This document shows positions 1 through 7,954 of a stretch of DNA of 64,000 nt, piece after piece. Numbering within the stretch: position 1 is the stretch's first letter; each line of letters opens with the position of its first letter. Origin of the DNA: CAWFPR01 sp963817635 (GTDB lineage: Bacteria > Acidobacteriota > Vicinamibacteria > Vicinamibacterales > 2-12-FULL-66-21); assembly GCA_963817635.1 (NCBI GenBank), contig CAWFPR010000003.1, positions 62,001 to 126,000 on the forward strand. The letters are read 5' to 3'. The notes below the pieces were generated by a model that searched no databases, was not told the DNA's origin, and saw only the letters and a list, made by a program, of their open reading frames with translations. A program made the position numbers and the translations under genes.

Positions 1-669
1 GAACGCGAACTCGCGCGCCGAATCGAGCGGCACGTCGAGCAGCACCAGCGGCGGCATGCCGGACGAAAAGAGCATCGGGCGGTCGCTTGTGAGAGCGGAC
101 GTGGCCGCGGCGAAGAGCGCGGCGCGATCGGTGGCCGACGCGGCGGCGAACTGCTGATCGAAGCGTTCGAGCAGGGCGGCGAGGTCGGCTCCGCCGAGCG
201 GAAGCGCGCGCAAGGCCGGCGCATCGACTTCGGCGAGCCGCAGTTCCTGGAGCGTGCGCGCGAGGGCACGAGGAAACCCGGGCGTCCGCGCGACGGGTTC
301 GAAGTAGTCGAGCGCCTCGTCTCGCGTGGCATCGAAGGTCGCCCGCGCCGCAACCGCCTCGGAGGCCAGATACGGCGACGGCGCGATCTGGCGTTCTGCC
401 AGGATTGGCGCGGCGAGGCGCGCGGCGAGCTGCGCGAGGCTGAAGCGGTGGAGGCCGACGGTGGCGCCGGATTCGATCGCGACGCTGCGCGCCAGGTCGT
501 CCGCGGCGCCGCGCGACGCGCCGACGATGAGGACGTCGCCGCGCGCCCCCTGGTCGCGCACGAACGCGCGCGCTTCGGCGAGGCGCAGCTCCGCGGCTGA
601 CGACTCGACGAGCCGCACGTGCGCCGGCGTTCGTGGCTGTGAGGAGGATGTCTTTGCGGGACGGGCCAT
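1..669 (-). CDS. AddB-like PD-(D/E)XK family protein, N-terminal part
   Basis: The minus strand is open for 223 codons from the ATG at 669 to the window edge, so only the N-terminal part is visible. The segment LIVGASRG (about residues 47-54), then HRFSLAQL (about 74-81) and a helical stretch SEAVAARATFDA resemble the degenerate ATPase-like N-terminal domain of AddB / exodeoxyribonuclease V gamma-type subunits, which work with AddA in double-strand-break resection. The nuclease domain and iron-sulphur cysteines that would prove this lie outside the window. Third codon positions are strongly G/C, as in neighbouring genes. No partner gene is visible upstream. Family assignment is by remembered similarity and is moderate. 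Confidence 0.6.
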   Translation of the reverse strand, partial: MARPAKTSSSQPRTPAHVRLVESSAAELRLAEARAFVRDQGARGDVLIVGASRGAADDLARSVAIESGATVGLHRFSLAQLAARLAAPILAERQIAPSPYLASEAVAARATFDATRDEALDYFEPVARTPGFPRALARTLQELRLAEVDAPALRALPLGGADLAALLERFDQQFAAASATDRAALFAAATSALTSDRPMLFSSGMPPLVLLDVPLDSAREFAF

Positions 670-763
670 GCGCGCTCCCTCCCGGACGCCGTGCCGGGTC
701 ACCGGTACCGGCCACGCCACGCGGCCGATTGCTGAGAACAATACTACGACCAGCCGCCAAAGA

Positions 764-825
764 GGGGTCTGACCCCAGCCGGGGGACGGGGTCTGACCCC
801 ACCGCCGGGGCGACGGGGTCTGACC
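764..825. repeat. REP-like array, three GGGGTCTGACCCC units
   Basis: Palindromic 13-mers GGGGTC-T-GACCCC occur at 764-776 and 788-800, with a third, truncated copy (GGGGTCTGACC) at 815-825. They fill the gap between the 5' end of the AddB-like gene and the 3' end of the CBM9-like gene. Spacing is 24-27 bases and the spacers are G/C-rich. Each unit can form a six-pair hairpin. The form is that of REP sequences; no REP-associated transposase gene is visible in this window. Confidence 0.85.
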
Positions 826-841
826 ACCGGCAGGGGCGGAG

Positions 842-1688
842 CTAGGACGCCAGGCGCACGGTGGCCCAGATTTTCATCGGCTTGGCGGGCTCGATTCGGC
901 CTCGTCCTTCACCGCCGCGGCCGCCCATGCCGCCGCCGCGGCCACCCATGCCCACCGCCGCCGCGCCCGCCCATGCCGCCACCGCCGAATCCGCCCATCC
1001 CGCCGCCGCGCCGGCCCTCCATCGCGGGACGCTCGAATTTCGGCGTTTCGATGCCGAGGCCAATCGTCGCGCCTGGCGTCGTGCCGATGGCGTAGGGCAC
1101 GTCCGCGCGACACGCTCAACGGCACCTTCAACTCGTACACGAGCGAGCCGTCCGACCTGCGCGAGCTTTGCCGTCACGCCTGGCGCCCGATCGATCACGA
1201 AACTGTGCGCGTCGTCCTTCTTCGGGCCGAGAATCTCCAGCCGCGCCGCGGGCTCCTCGAACGCCGGCGGAGCGGACGGCCTCGCCGGTTCGTCCTGATC
1301 GCCCGGCTGCCCGCGCATGCCGCGGGCCCCGCGTCCGCGGTCCGCCGGAGAGATGCCCACCGGAAACTTGATCCCGTAGTGCTTCTTGTCCTTGCCCTCG
1401 GGATCGAACCACACGATCAGCCCCTGCCCCATGATCTGCCGCCGGATGGCGGCGTCGCTCGCGGTCAACGCGAGATACAGGTACTCGCCATCGTTGACGA
1501 CCGCGACCGCGACCGGGTGCTGCTCGTCAATCGGCACGAACGGACCCGGCCACTCGCCAATGTCCCCGTCGATGACGATGTCACGATCTTTCAGGTGACT
1601 GTCGAGATGGACTCGGTCGGCGCGCGCCACCAGCGTCTATCGGACCGAGTGCCGCGAACAACAAGACTGCCCCGACGTATCGCTTCAT
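842..1688 (-). CDS. CBM9-like domain secreted protein (frameshifted)
   Basis: The N-terminal half reads as a carbohydrate-binding family 9-like fold, with IDGDIGEWPG near the start and a beta-rich segment NDGEYLYLALTASD, as in many secreted acidobacterial proteins. The best start is ATG 1688, which gives a signal peptide (MKRYVGAVLLFAALG); the reading frame then shifts by one base before the ADRVHLDSHL segment. Two further shifts lie at about 1100-1150 (into MYELKVPLSVS, then YAIGTTPGATIGLGIETP) and one in the Gly/Arg/Met-rich tail, before the final KPMKIWATVRLAS and stop at 842. It is the last gene of the sigma-factor operon, 49 bases after the Spy-like gene. The broken frame is more likely sequence error than decay, because every frame segment keeps coding character. 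Ligand unknown. Confidence 0.6.
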
Positions 1689-1737
1689 TCCCGCTTCCCC
1701 CTTCGACCCGCTCGAACGTTGCGCCGGCCCTGCGGGT

Positions 1738-2217
1738 TCACCGCCCCGGCGGAGACCCCATCGGACCCATCCCGGGCCCGCGCCCGCGGCGGCCCCGCGG
1801 CGCTTCCGCGAGCCACCGATCGAAGCGCTGCTGCTGCTCCGGAGTCAGCACCTTGCGGATTTCGTCCTGCAGCTCACGCTGTTCTTTCTCCGCGCGCGCC
1901 AGCACCTCGTTCTGCACCGTCTCGAGGGCTCTACGACGCGACTCGAAGATCTGCTCCACCTTCGCGTGCTGATCCGCTGAGAGGTCCAGCACATCGTCCA
2001 GCCGCTCCAGGAGCCGTCCCGGCGGGGGGCCCGCGGGATTCATGCCGCCCGGCCCCATGCCGGCGCCCTGACCCATGGCGCCACCGATCAGGCGGGGTTG
2101 GGCCGGACGCGGCGGCGGGCCAATCCACCGGCCGAGAACCAGGCCTGACGCGAGTCCGACACAGAACACGGCAAGCACGAAGAGCGAGAACCAGATCCGC
2201 GTGCGGTTATCGGACAT
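1738..2217 (-). CDS. Spy/CpxP-like periplasmic protein (LTXXQ type)
   Basis: A 159-residue protein with an N-terminal membrane anchor or signal (about residues 8-28, IWFSLFVLAVFCVGLASGLV), a Gly/Pro/Met-rich linker and a helical region with LSADQHAKVEQIF and the hallmark LTPEQQQRF (about residues 124-132). Members of this family act in the periplasm as chaperones or metal sensors tied to envelope stress. The Met/His-poor, Gly-Met-rich tail (GRGPGMGPMG) may bind metal, which is inference. Its start overlaps the 3' end of the anti-sigma gene by 11 bases, so the two are translationally coupled. It is the second Spy-like protein of this operon. Confidence 0.75.
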   Translation of the reverse strand: MSDNRTRIWFSLFVLAVFCVGLASGLVLGRWIGPPPRPAQPRLIGGAMGQGAGMGPGGMNPAGPPPGRLLERLDDVLDLSADQHAKVEQIFESRRRALETVQNEVLARAEKEQRELQDEIRKVLTPEQQQRFDRWLAEAPRGRRGRGPGMGPMGSPPGR

Positions 2218-2722
2218 TGGACGGCTCCGCGGCTGGCAGCACGCCGCCGATCAGCACGGTCTCGAGCAACTGTTCGCCGCTTGCCGAGGGCTGGAGGAAC
2301 ACGGCCGCCGGCGTGCTGCCGGCCGAGGCGGACGCCCAAGTCTCGAATGTCACGGGTGCGGCGGCGGTCGTCGTCGCGGGCGCGGCCGATTCGCGAACCG
2401 GCGCGCCAACACCCAGGTAGGCGACCATCACGAGCGCGGCCGCGATCGGAGTCAGCCCGACCGTCCAGGCCCGCCAGTTGGCGAGCTCGAGCATGCCGGC
2501 GCCGCTGGCATCGAGACGCGCGGACACACGTGCCGGGAAGTCCGGCGCCGCCTCCATATCGAGGCGGCCCTGGAGCACGCGGGCGACGAGACGCTGGGCC
2601 TCGAGCGCCTCGCGGCACGCCGCGCACGCGTCGAGATGGCGGTCCACCTCGCTCCGCTCGGCCGCGGTGAGCGCTGTCCCGTCGGCCGCGCGCGCCAGCA
2701 GGTGTTCAGGATGTGTCGTCAT
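2207..2722 (-). CDS. Anti-sigma factor with zinc-finger-like N-terminus
   Basis: About 171 residues from ATG 2722 (an in-frame GTG at 2731 is an alternative). The N-terminal HxxxCxxC motif (RHLDACAACREAL, about residues 28-40) is the anti-sigma-factor zinc-binding domain that holds an ECF sigma factor inactive. A hydrophobic segment, LTPIAAALVMVAYLGV, follows near residue 92, and the C-terminal part would be periplasmic. It lies 23 bases downstream of the sigma-factor gene and overlaps the next gene. Stress-triggered release or proteolysis is known for the family; nothing here identifies the signal, though the two flanking Spy-like proteins suggest an envelope cue. Confidence 0.75.
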   Translation of the reverse strand: MTTHPEHLLARAADGTALTAAERSEVDRHLDACAACREALEAQRLVARVLQGRLDMEAAPDFPARVSARLDASGAGMLELANWRAWTVGLTPIAAALVMVAYLGVGAPVRESAAPATTTAAAPVTFETWASASAGSTPAAVFLQPSASGEQLLETVLIGGVLPAAEPSNVR

Positions 2723-2745
2723 ATGGGTCACCGTATCGGCTGCGC

Positions 2746-3294
2746 TCACCGGGACCGGCCGCGCAGCGGCTCGAGCAGCGGCCTGAGCCGCTGGCGCGCG
2801 CGAAAGATGCGCGACTCGACCGTCCCGAGTGGCACCCGAAGCGCCTGAGCGATTTCCCGGTACTCCAGGCCCTGCACGTCGCGCAGGATCACGGCCTCCC
2901 TCAGCTCGACGGGAAGCGAGGCGAGCGCCCGGTCGATCTGCTCGCGCATCGCCAGCGGCGCCTCGATCCCGTCGTCGGCCGAGGCCGGTTCGGCGGCATC
3001 CGCAAGCGGGTCGCGATCCCGGGCCGGAGCACCGAACAGGCGCCGCAGCCGCCCGAGGCGGCCACGGTGGGTGCGAATCACGTTGACCGCGATCCCGTGG
3101 AGCCACGTCCGGAACGTGCTGTCGAACCGGAACGAGCCGAGGCTTCGCCACGCGCGCACGAACGACTCCTGCGCGAGGTCGTCCGCGTCGGCATGGCCGG
3201 CTGTCATCGCCCGGGCCAGGTTCACGATGGACCCCTGGTGGCGTCGAACCAGCGCATCGAATGCCTCGCGGCTCCCTCGCGCAGCGTCTTCCAC
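2746..3294 (-). CDS. ECF RNA polymerase sigma factor (RpoE-like)
   Basis: A 182-residue sigma-70-family protein. Region 2 shows AREDF-type residues (DALVRRHQGSIVNLARAM, DADDLAQESFVRAWRSL, FRTWLHGIAVNVIR). Region 4 shows LPVELREAVILRDVQGL followed by the helix-turn-helix YREIAQALRVPLGTVESRIF. It directs RNA polymerase to stress promoters. The start is uncertain: GTG 3294 gives the length stated, but the frame continues upstream for 11 sense codons to the stop of the preceding Spy-like gene and includes plausible family sequence (DPDREL), so a non-ATG start a little upstream is possible. It lies in the five-gene minus-strand operon and is probably autoregulated, although no promoter motif was identified. 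Confidence 0.9.
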   Translation of the reverse strand: MEDAARGSREAFDALVRRHQGSIVNLARAMTAGHADADDLAQESFVRAWRSLGSFRFDSTFRTWLHGIAVNVIRTHRGRLGRLRRLFGAPARDRDPLADAAEPASADDGIEAPLAMREQIDRALASLPVELREAVILRDVQGLEYREIAQALRVPLGTVESRIFRARQRLRPLLEPLRGRSR

Positions 3295-3327
3295 GAGTTC
3301 ACGATCCGGATCCAGATCGGCTCCGTC

Positions 3328-3813
3328 CTACCGCCCCCGTCCCGGAGGCGGTCCCATCCTGCCGACGTTCTCGCGCGCCTGGGCGCGCTGCGCGGGCGTC
3401 AGGATCTGCACGATCCGCGATTCGACGTCGACGCGCATCGTCAGTTCTTCGGCCGTCCCCGCGGCGATCGCCGCTTTCAGTTCGTCGATCTTCTGCATGT
3501 CGGGTGCATCGGCCAGTATCGCCAGCCGCAGCTGCTTGTCGAGGTCGCGTACCCGCTCAGCCGGCATGTTGTCGCGATGTTCGTCCATGATGGCCTGAAT
3601 CTGGCCGCGCTGCGCATCAGTCAGCTGAACGCCGCGCAGGAGCGCCATCGGCCCCCCCGGTCCACCAGGTCCGCCGGGACCCATGCCGCGTCCCATCCCG
3701 CGTCCCATGGCGCGCCCCATGCCACGCCCCTGTGGCTGCTGCGCCAGCAGCGGCATCGCCACCAACCCGGCCAGCACCACCACACCAATCGTCGCCCACA
3801 TCGTCCGCTTCAT
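3328..3813 (-). CDS. Spy/CpxP-like periplasmic protein, first gene of sigma operon
   Basis: A 161-residue secreted protein. It has a signal peptide (residues 1-24, ending MPLLAQQ), then a Met-Gly-Arg-rich linker built from repeats of GRGM, and a helical Spy-like domain with two LTxxQ signatures: LTDAQRGQIQAI (about 69-80) and LTPAQRAQA near the C-terminus. A good ribosome-binding site (GGAGG) lies 6 bases before ATG 3813. It precedes the ECF sigma factor by about 33 bases. A Spy-like protein encoded upstream of a sigma/anti-sigma pair, with a second downstream, suggests that the protein both senses and is produced under envelope stress. That is inference. Confidence 0.75.
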   Translation of the reverse strand: MKRTMWATIGVVVLAGLVAMPLLAQQPQGRGMGRAMGRGMGRGMGPGGPGGPGGPMALLRGVQLTDAQRGQIQAIMDEHRDNMPAERVRDLDKQLRLAILADAPDMQKIDELKAAIAAGTAEELTMRVDVESRIVQILTPAQRAQARENVGRMGPPPGRGR

Positions 3814-3837
3814 ATCGCCTCCTGCCAGTTCACCGAA

Positions 3838-3870
3838 ACCCTGAGCCCTGAGCCCTAAGCCCTGAGCCCC
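3838..3870. repeat. Period-7 GGGCTCA/GGGCTTA repeat
   Basis: About five tandem degenerate copies of the seven-base unit CCCTGAG / CCCTAAG (GGGCTCA or GGGCTTA on the other strand) lie between the divergent Spy-like gene (5' end at 3813) and the symporter. Related arrays occur at 42182-42217 and around the IS110 element (49973-50006 and 51567-51579). Confidence 0.8.
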
Positions 3871-3936
3871 TTTACCTGTTTAGACTTCCGCCCGCCCTCA
3901 GAACTTCCCCGGGATCAGAAAAAAGAATGCTGCATG

Positions 3937-3942
3937 TATACT
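3937..3942 (+). promoter_or_regulatory. Predicted -10 box of the symporter gene
   Basis: TATACT ends 9 bases before ATG 3952, placing transcription start at or just before the start codon. This favours start 3952 over the in-frame ATG 3934, which would lie upstream of the -10 box. No convincing -35 hexamer is seen. Confidence 0.45.
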
Positions 3943-3951
3943 CCCGGACAA

Positions 3952-5295
3952 ATGCAGAGCCTGATTGCGTTCGAACGTGCGTTGAACGGCTACGTCTGGG
4001 GCGCTCCGATGATCGTGCTGCTGATGGGCACCGGAGTGCTGCTGACGATCCTCACGGGTCTGGTCCAGTTCCGGCGGCTCGGCTTCGCCCTCCGCGAGGT
4101 CCTCGGCAAGGTCTTCTCCCGCGGCGAAGGACGGGGCTCCGTGACGCCGTTCCAGGCGGTCGCGACGGCGCTGGCTTCCACGGTCGGGGTGGGCAACATC
4201 GCGGGCGTCGCGACCGCGATCTTCATCGGCGGACCGGGCGCGCTCTTCTGGCTCTGGGTGTCGGGCCTGCTCGGCATGTGCACCAAGTACGGCGAGATCG
4301 TCGTCGCCATGCACTACCGCGAGCCCGACGAATCCGGGACGATGCGCGGCGGGGCGATGTACACGTTGAAGAAAGGTCTGGGCCTGCCGTGGCTCGGCGG
4401 CATTTTCGCGCTGCTGACCGCGCTGGCGGCCTTCGGCATCGGCAACATGGTCCAGGCGAACTCGCTCGCCGAGGCGCTCAACGCGAGCTTCAGCATCCCG
4501 CACCAGATCACCGGCATCGTCCTCGCGATCGTCACCGCCATCGTGATCCTGGGCGGCATCGCGCGGATCGGCGAAGTCACGTCAGTGCTCGTGCCCTTCA
4601 TGGCGGTGCTGTATCTCGGCGGTGGATTCGTGGTCCTGCTGATCCACGCCGGCGAGATCCCCCGCGCGCTGCAGCTCGTCTTCGACGGCGCCTTCACCGG
4701 CACGGCCGCGGCCGGCGGATTCGCGGGGAGCACCATCATGATGGCGCTCCGTTTCGGCATCGCGCGCGGCCTGTTCTCGAACGAAGCCGGCCTGGGGAGC
4801 GCGCCGATGGTGCACGCCGCCGCGCAGACCGACCACCCGGTGCGCCAGGGGATGTACGGCATCTTCGAGGTGTTCGTCGACACGATCCTCATCTGCACGA
4901 TGACGGGCCTCGTCATCCTGGTCACCGACACGTGGACGTCCGGCGCCACCGGCGCGGCGCTCTCCGCCCGGGCCTTCGAGGCGGGCCTCCCCGGGTCCTG
5001 GGGCGACATCATCGTCACCGGCGGAATCCTGCTGTTCTCGTTCTCGACGCTCATCGGCTGGAGCTACTACGGCGAGACCGGCATCGTGTACCTGCTCGGC
5101 GCGCGCGCGGCCATGCCGTACCGGCTGCTGTGGCTCGTGTTCATCTACGTCGGCGCGACGGGCTCGCTCCAGGTCGTCTGGAACGTCGCCGACACGCTGA
5201 ACGGGCTGATGGCCATTCCGAATCTGATCGCGCTCCTGTGGTCGATTCCGCTGCTGCTGCGGCTCCAGAAGGAGTTCTTCGCCCGCAAGGTATGA
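3952..5295 (+). CDS. Sodium:alanine/glycine symporter (AGCS family)
   Basis: About 447 residues, the usual length of AGCS transporters, with roughly ten hydrophobic segments. Family signatures are visible: ATALASTVGVGNIAGVATAI (about residues 69-88), the MCTKYGE segment near 113, and the SNEAGLGSAPM loop near 279. The protein imports alanine or glycine with Na+ across the inner membrane; substrate preference cannot be read from sequence. The first residues MQSLIAFERALNGYVWG place the N-terminus before helix 1. The stop codon overlaps an ATG of the following reading frame (ATGA), so the DUF2207 gene may be co-transcribed. Confidence 0.9.
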   Translation: MQSLIAFERALNGYVWGAPMIVLLMGTGVLLTILTGLVQFRRLGFALREVLGKVFSRGEGRGSVTPFQAVATALASTVGVGNIAGVATAIFIGGPGALFWLWVSGLLGMCTKYGEIVVAMHYREPDESGTMRGGAMYTLKKGLGLPWLGGIFALLTALAAFGIGNMVQANSLAEALNASFSIPHQITGIVLAIVTAIVILGGIARIGEVTSVLVPFMAVLYLGGGFVVLLIHAGEIPRALQLVFDGAFTGTAAAGGFAGSTIMMALRFGIARGLFSNEAGLGSAPMVHAAAQTDHPVRQGMYGIFEVFVDTILICTMTGLVILVTDTWTSGATGAALSARAFEAGLPGSWGDIIVTGGILLFSFSTLIGWSYYGETGIVYLLGARAAMPYRLLWLVFIYVGATGSLQVVWNVADTLNGLMAIPNLIALLWSIPLLLRLQKEFFARKV

Positions 5296-5324
5296 TCGGC
5301 GGGAGCGCCGGGGAGGGCGCGGCC

Positions 5325-6981
5325 ATGCGTTCGAGAACCCTGTGTCTCGCGTTCTCGCTCCTCCTGCTCCTGGCCGCGGCGGCCGACGCGAAGAGCTACT
5401 CGGCCGACCGATTCGACGCGCGGCTCCAGGTGCTCCACGGCGGGAGCGTCGAGGTCACTGAAACGGTGGTGTTCCGTTTCAGCGGCACTTTCACCGAGGT
5501 CTTCCGGCGGATTCCCCGCTCGCGCAGCGACAGCATCGAGGTGCTGCGCGCATCGATGGATGGCACGCCCTTCACGAAAGGCACGGGACCCCAGCAGTAC
5601 GACCTCTCCAACAACAAGGGGTTGCGGGTCCGGTGGCACTTCCGCACCGAGGGCACGTCGGTTCACACCTTCGAGCTCACCTACGTCGTACGCGGCGTCG
5701 TGCAGCAGACGGAGGCCGGCGACCTCGTGGAATGGCAGGCGCTGCCGACAGAGCACGACTACCGCATCAGGTCGAGCACGACCGACATCGACCTGCCGGC
5801 CGCCCCATCGGCAGCACCGGGCATCAGGACGCGCCGGACAGGCGACGCGCGCATCGGGCGCGACGACTCGCATGTGACGGTCCGCGCGAACGACATCCTG
5901 TCGAACGGATGGGTCATGACGTCCATCCTCCTTCCGCCCGGCAGCGCCATCGAGGAGCCTCCGGCGTGGCAGGCACATCAGGCCTACGCGGCGAGCTTCG
6001 CACCCGCCTGGCTCCTGGCAGCCGGCATCGTCTTCGTTGTCGGACTGATGCTGCTCTTCGTCATGCGGCAGGGATACGACTCGCCGGAGCGTGAACAACC
6101 CGTCGGCCCCAGCGGGCCGGACCTTCCCGACGCGCTGCCGCCGGCGCTGGCCGGCGCGCTCGTGTCGAACGGCCGCGTCGGACTGGAACAGGCGATGGCC
6201 ACCCTCTTCGCGCTGGCCGAGCGCGGCGAGCTGACCATCGCGGAGACGCCGAGCCACTGGGGACAGCGCCGGTTCGTGCTCAAACGCACACCGGCCAGCC
6301 ACAGCCTGTCCGACTCCGAACAGGCGGTCCTGGACGCCACCTTCACGAGCCGCAGGTCGGACAATGAAAATGAAACAGATCTCGCTCACGCACGGGGACG
6401 GGTTGCCCGGCGGATTCGCCGATTCTCGCGGGCCGTCACCGCGCAGTTGTTCGCGGACGGGTTGATCGACCTGGACCGCAGCGCCGTCCGCACCCGATAC
6501 GCGCGGATCGGAATCAGCGCGCTCCTGTTCGGCGCCCTCGCGTTGATGCCCGCGGCCATCTTCGTGGACTCGTACGGCCCATGGCCGCTCGTGGTGCCGG
6601 CGGCCATCATGGTGCTCGGGATCGTCGCCCTCATCATGCACGCGGCCCACACACCACTGTCGAACGAGGGGCTTCGGCGGGCGCGCGCCTGGCGCGGCTT
6701 CCAGAAATTCGTCCGGGAGGTCACGCACGACCACGCGACCGTCGCGCCCGATAGCGGCGGCGCGCCTGCTCCCATTTGTCATCGCGACCGGCCAGGCGAC
6801 CGGCTGGGCGTCGTATCTGAAGAAGCACGACCAGGGTGTGCCGGCATGGTTCCACGGGCTGGCCGCCGATAAGGGCGCTCTCGCGTTCGCCTATTTCGTC
6901 GGCACGGGAGGCGCGGGGCCGAGTTCGGCCGGCGCGGCGGGCAGCGGCGCCGCTGGCGGGGGGGCGTCGGGGGCGCATTGA
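5325..6981 (+). CDS. DUF2207 domain membrane protein (frameshifted near the end)
   Basis: A signal peptide (MRSRTLCLAFSLLLLLAAAADA) follows a GGGAGG ribosome-binding site and sets the start at 5325. The extracytoplasmic domain (about residues 23-225) carries the DUF2207 pattern, including VEVTETVVFRF and LTYVVRG. There is one membrane helix around 228-245, a cytoplasmic segment with LPPALAGALVSNGRVGLEQAMATLFALAERGEL, then two further helices (about 388-430). Near 6750-6780 the frame slips by one base: the correct tail continues LLPFVIATGQATGWASYLKK, a typical DUF2207 end, into a Gly/Ala/Ser-rich tail stopping at 6981. The function of the family is unknown. It starts 30 bases after the symporter stop. 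Confidence 0.75.
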
Positions 6982-7292
6982 AGTCGCTGGTCGCTAGTCG
7001 CTGGTCCCTGGTCGGAGTCGCTAGTCGCTAGTCGGGAGTCGCTAGTCGGGAGTCGCGAGTCGCGAGTCGGAGGTCGCTGGTCGGGGGTCGCTGGTCCCTG
7101 GTCGGAGTCGGCGAGTCGGAAGTCGCTGGTCGGGGGTCGCTGGTCTTCAGCCGCTCGTATGGAGCGTCTCGACAAGGCCAAGGCCGACAGGCCCTGTTGC
7201 CCGACGACCGGCGACTATTCGACTATCGACCACTATCGACTCACTCGACCAGCGACTCCGACCAGGGACCAGCGACTAGCGACCAGCGACTA
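6982..7292. repeat. Degenerate AGTCGCTGGTCG array with a 41-bp perfect inverted repeat
   Basis: Starting on the base after the DUF2207 stop codon, 6982-7145 is a string of short variants of AGTCGCTGGTCG, AGTCGCTAGTCG, GGTCCCTGGTCGG and AGTCGCGAGTCG. The first 41 bases (6982-7022) recur as an exact reverse complement at 7252-7292, so the block can fold into a long hairpin enclosing about 230 bases. The right arm lies inside the 3' end of the small minus-strand gene at 7241 and supplies its last codons. There is no constant repeat/unique spacer pattern, so this is not a CRISPR array. Confidence 0.9.
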
Positions 7293-7501
7293 ATCACGCC
7301 CTCGCGCTGAGCCTGCTCGAGGTACGCGAGCATCTGGCGCCGGTGCGCGATCTGCTGATCGGTGAGCGGCGGGTCAACGGGTGCGTCGAAGGGCAGGGCT
7401 CGCTGGGCGTATGCCTCGCGGCGGGCGCGGGTGCGTTCGACGCCTGTGCGGAAACACTCGAAACAGAGCGTGCGGCCGTGCGTGTGGGTGCAGTTCGACA
7501 T
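7241..7501 (-). CDS. Small conserved cysteine/histidine-rich protein
   Basis: An 86-residue protein beginning MSNCTHTHGRTLCFECFRTG, in which C4, H6, H8, C13 and C16 could bind a metal. The middle, LTDQQIAHRRQMLAYLEQAQ, is helical. It resembles small hypothetical proteins I recall from acidobacterial genomes, but I cannot name a function. The C-terminal residues (about 72-86, including SLVAGPWSES) are encoded by the right arm of the intergenic repeat, which also provides the stop codon, so the native C-terminus was probably replaced when the repeat expanded. It follows the gene at 7504-7716 by two bases and is probably co-transcribed with it. Confidence 0.55.
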   Translation of the reverse strand: MSNCTHTHGRTLCFECFRTGVERTRARREAYAQRALPFDAPVDPPLTDQQIAHRRQMLAYLEQAQREGVISRWSLVAGPWSESLVE

Positions 7502-7503
7502 GG

Positions 7504-7716
7504 CTAGTTTCCTTCCATCAGGTCCAGCAGGCGCCGGGCCTTGATCTGCGCCTGGCGGCGGCGGTGCTCCAACACCTTGTATTTGTCCGGCCCTCGCAGA
7601 AGGTCGCCGGGCAGCGCGAGGCGCAGGCCGGCGCGGCCGGCGGCGCCCGCCGGTGCCGTGGTCGCGATCTCTCCGAAATCCAGCGTGCGTGCCAGTGATC
7701 CGTCAAACCGCGACAT
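7504..7716 (-). CDS. Small hypothetical protein
   Basis: A 70-residue protein starting MSRFDGSLARTLDFGEIATT, with a basic helical C-terminus (LEHRRRQAQIKARRLLDLM). No family is recognised. It sits directly upstream of the small Cys/His protein on the minus strand, two bases apart, which argues for a two-gene operon. The divergent partner is the large secreted nuclease. Codon third positions are G/C-rich as in real genes here. Short length keeps confidence moderate. Confidence 0.45.
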   Translation of the reverse strand: MSRFDGSLARTLDFGEIATTAPAGAAGRAGLRLALPGDLLRGPDKYKVLEHRRRQAQIKARRLLDLMEGN

Positions 7717-7860
7717 GGCCTTCTCCCGTGCATGGCGGCGGGGGCATCCCGCTGCAAATACGTAATCGGCACTTTCGCCGCCCGTTGCACCGAGTGTAGC
7801 TGCGGGGTGTGACAGGGTAGGTCACGTCGCAAATGAGCGAGAAAAGTCACACGGCTGTCG

Positions 7861-7889
7861 TTGACATGCCCGCCCGCGTCGCACAGAAT
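7861..7889 (+). promoter_or_regulatory. Sigma-70-like promoter of the secreted nuclease gene
   Basis: TTGACA at 7861-7866 is followed after exactly 17 bases by CAGAAT at 7884-7889. The predicted start at about 7896 gives a 5' leader of about 60 bases that contains the hairpin annotated next. Confidence 0.6.
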
Positions 7890-7895
7890 CACCCC

Positions 7896-7924
7896 GGCCC
7901 CAGCGCGCACGCCCGGGGCCTTTT
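7896..7924 (+). terminator. Terminator-like hairpin in the leader of the nuclease gene
   Basis: GGCCCC (7896-7901) pairs with GGGGCC (7915-7920) around a 13-base loop and is followed by TTTT (7921-7924). It lies between the predicted promoter and the start codon at 7955, so it could act as an attenuator. It could also be incidental in G/C-rich DNA. Confidence 0.45.
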
Positions 7925-7954
7925 CACCTTCAGCCGCCATCAAAGAGGTCGATC

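Noticed and set aside
6982..7292. Possible CRISPR array
   Set aside because: Units are 7-13 bases, degenerate and contiguous, with no constant repeat of 25-40 bases and no unique spacers; no cas gene is present.
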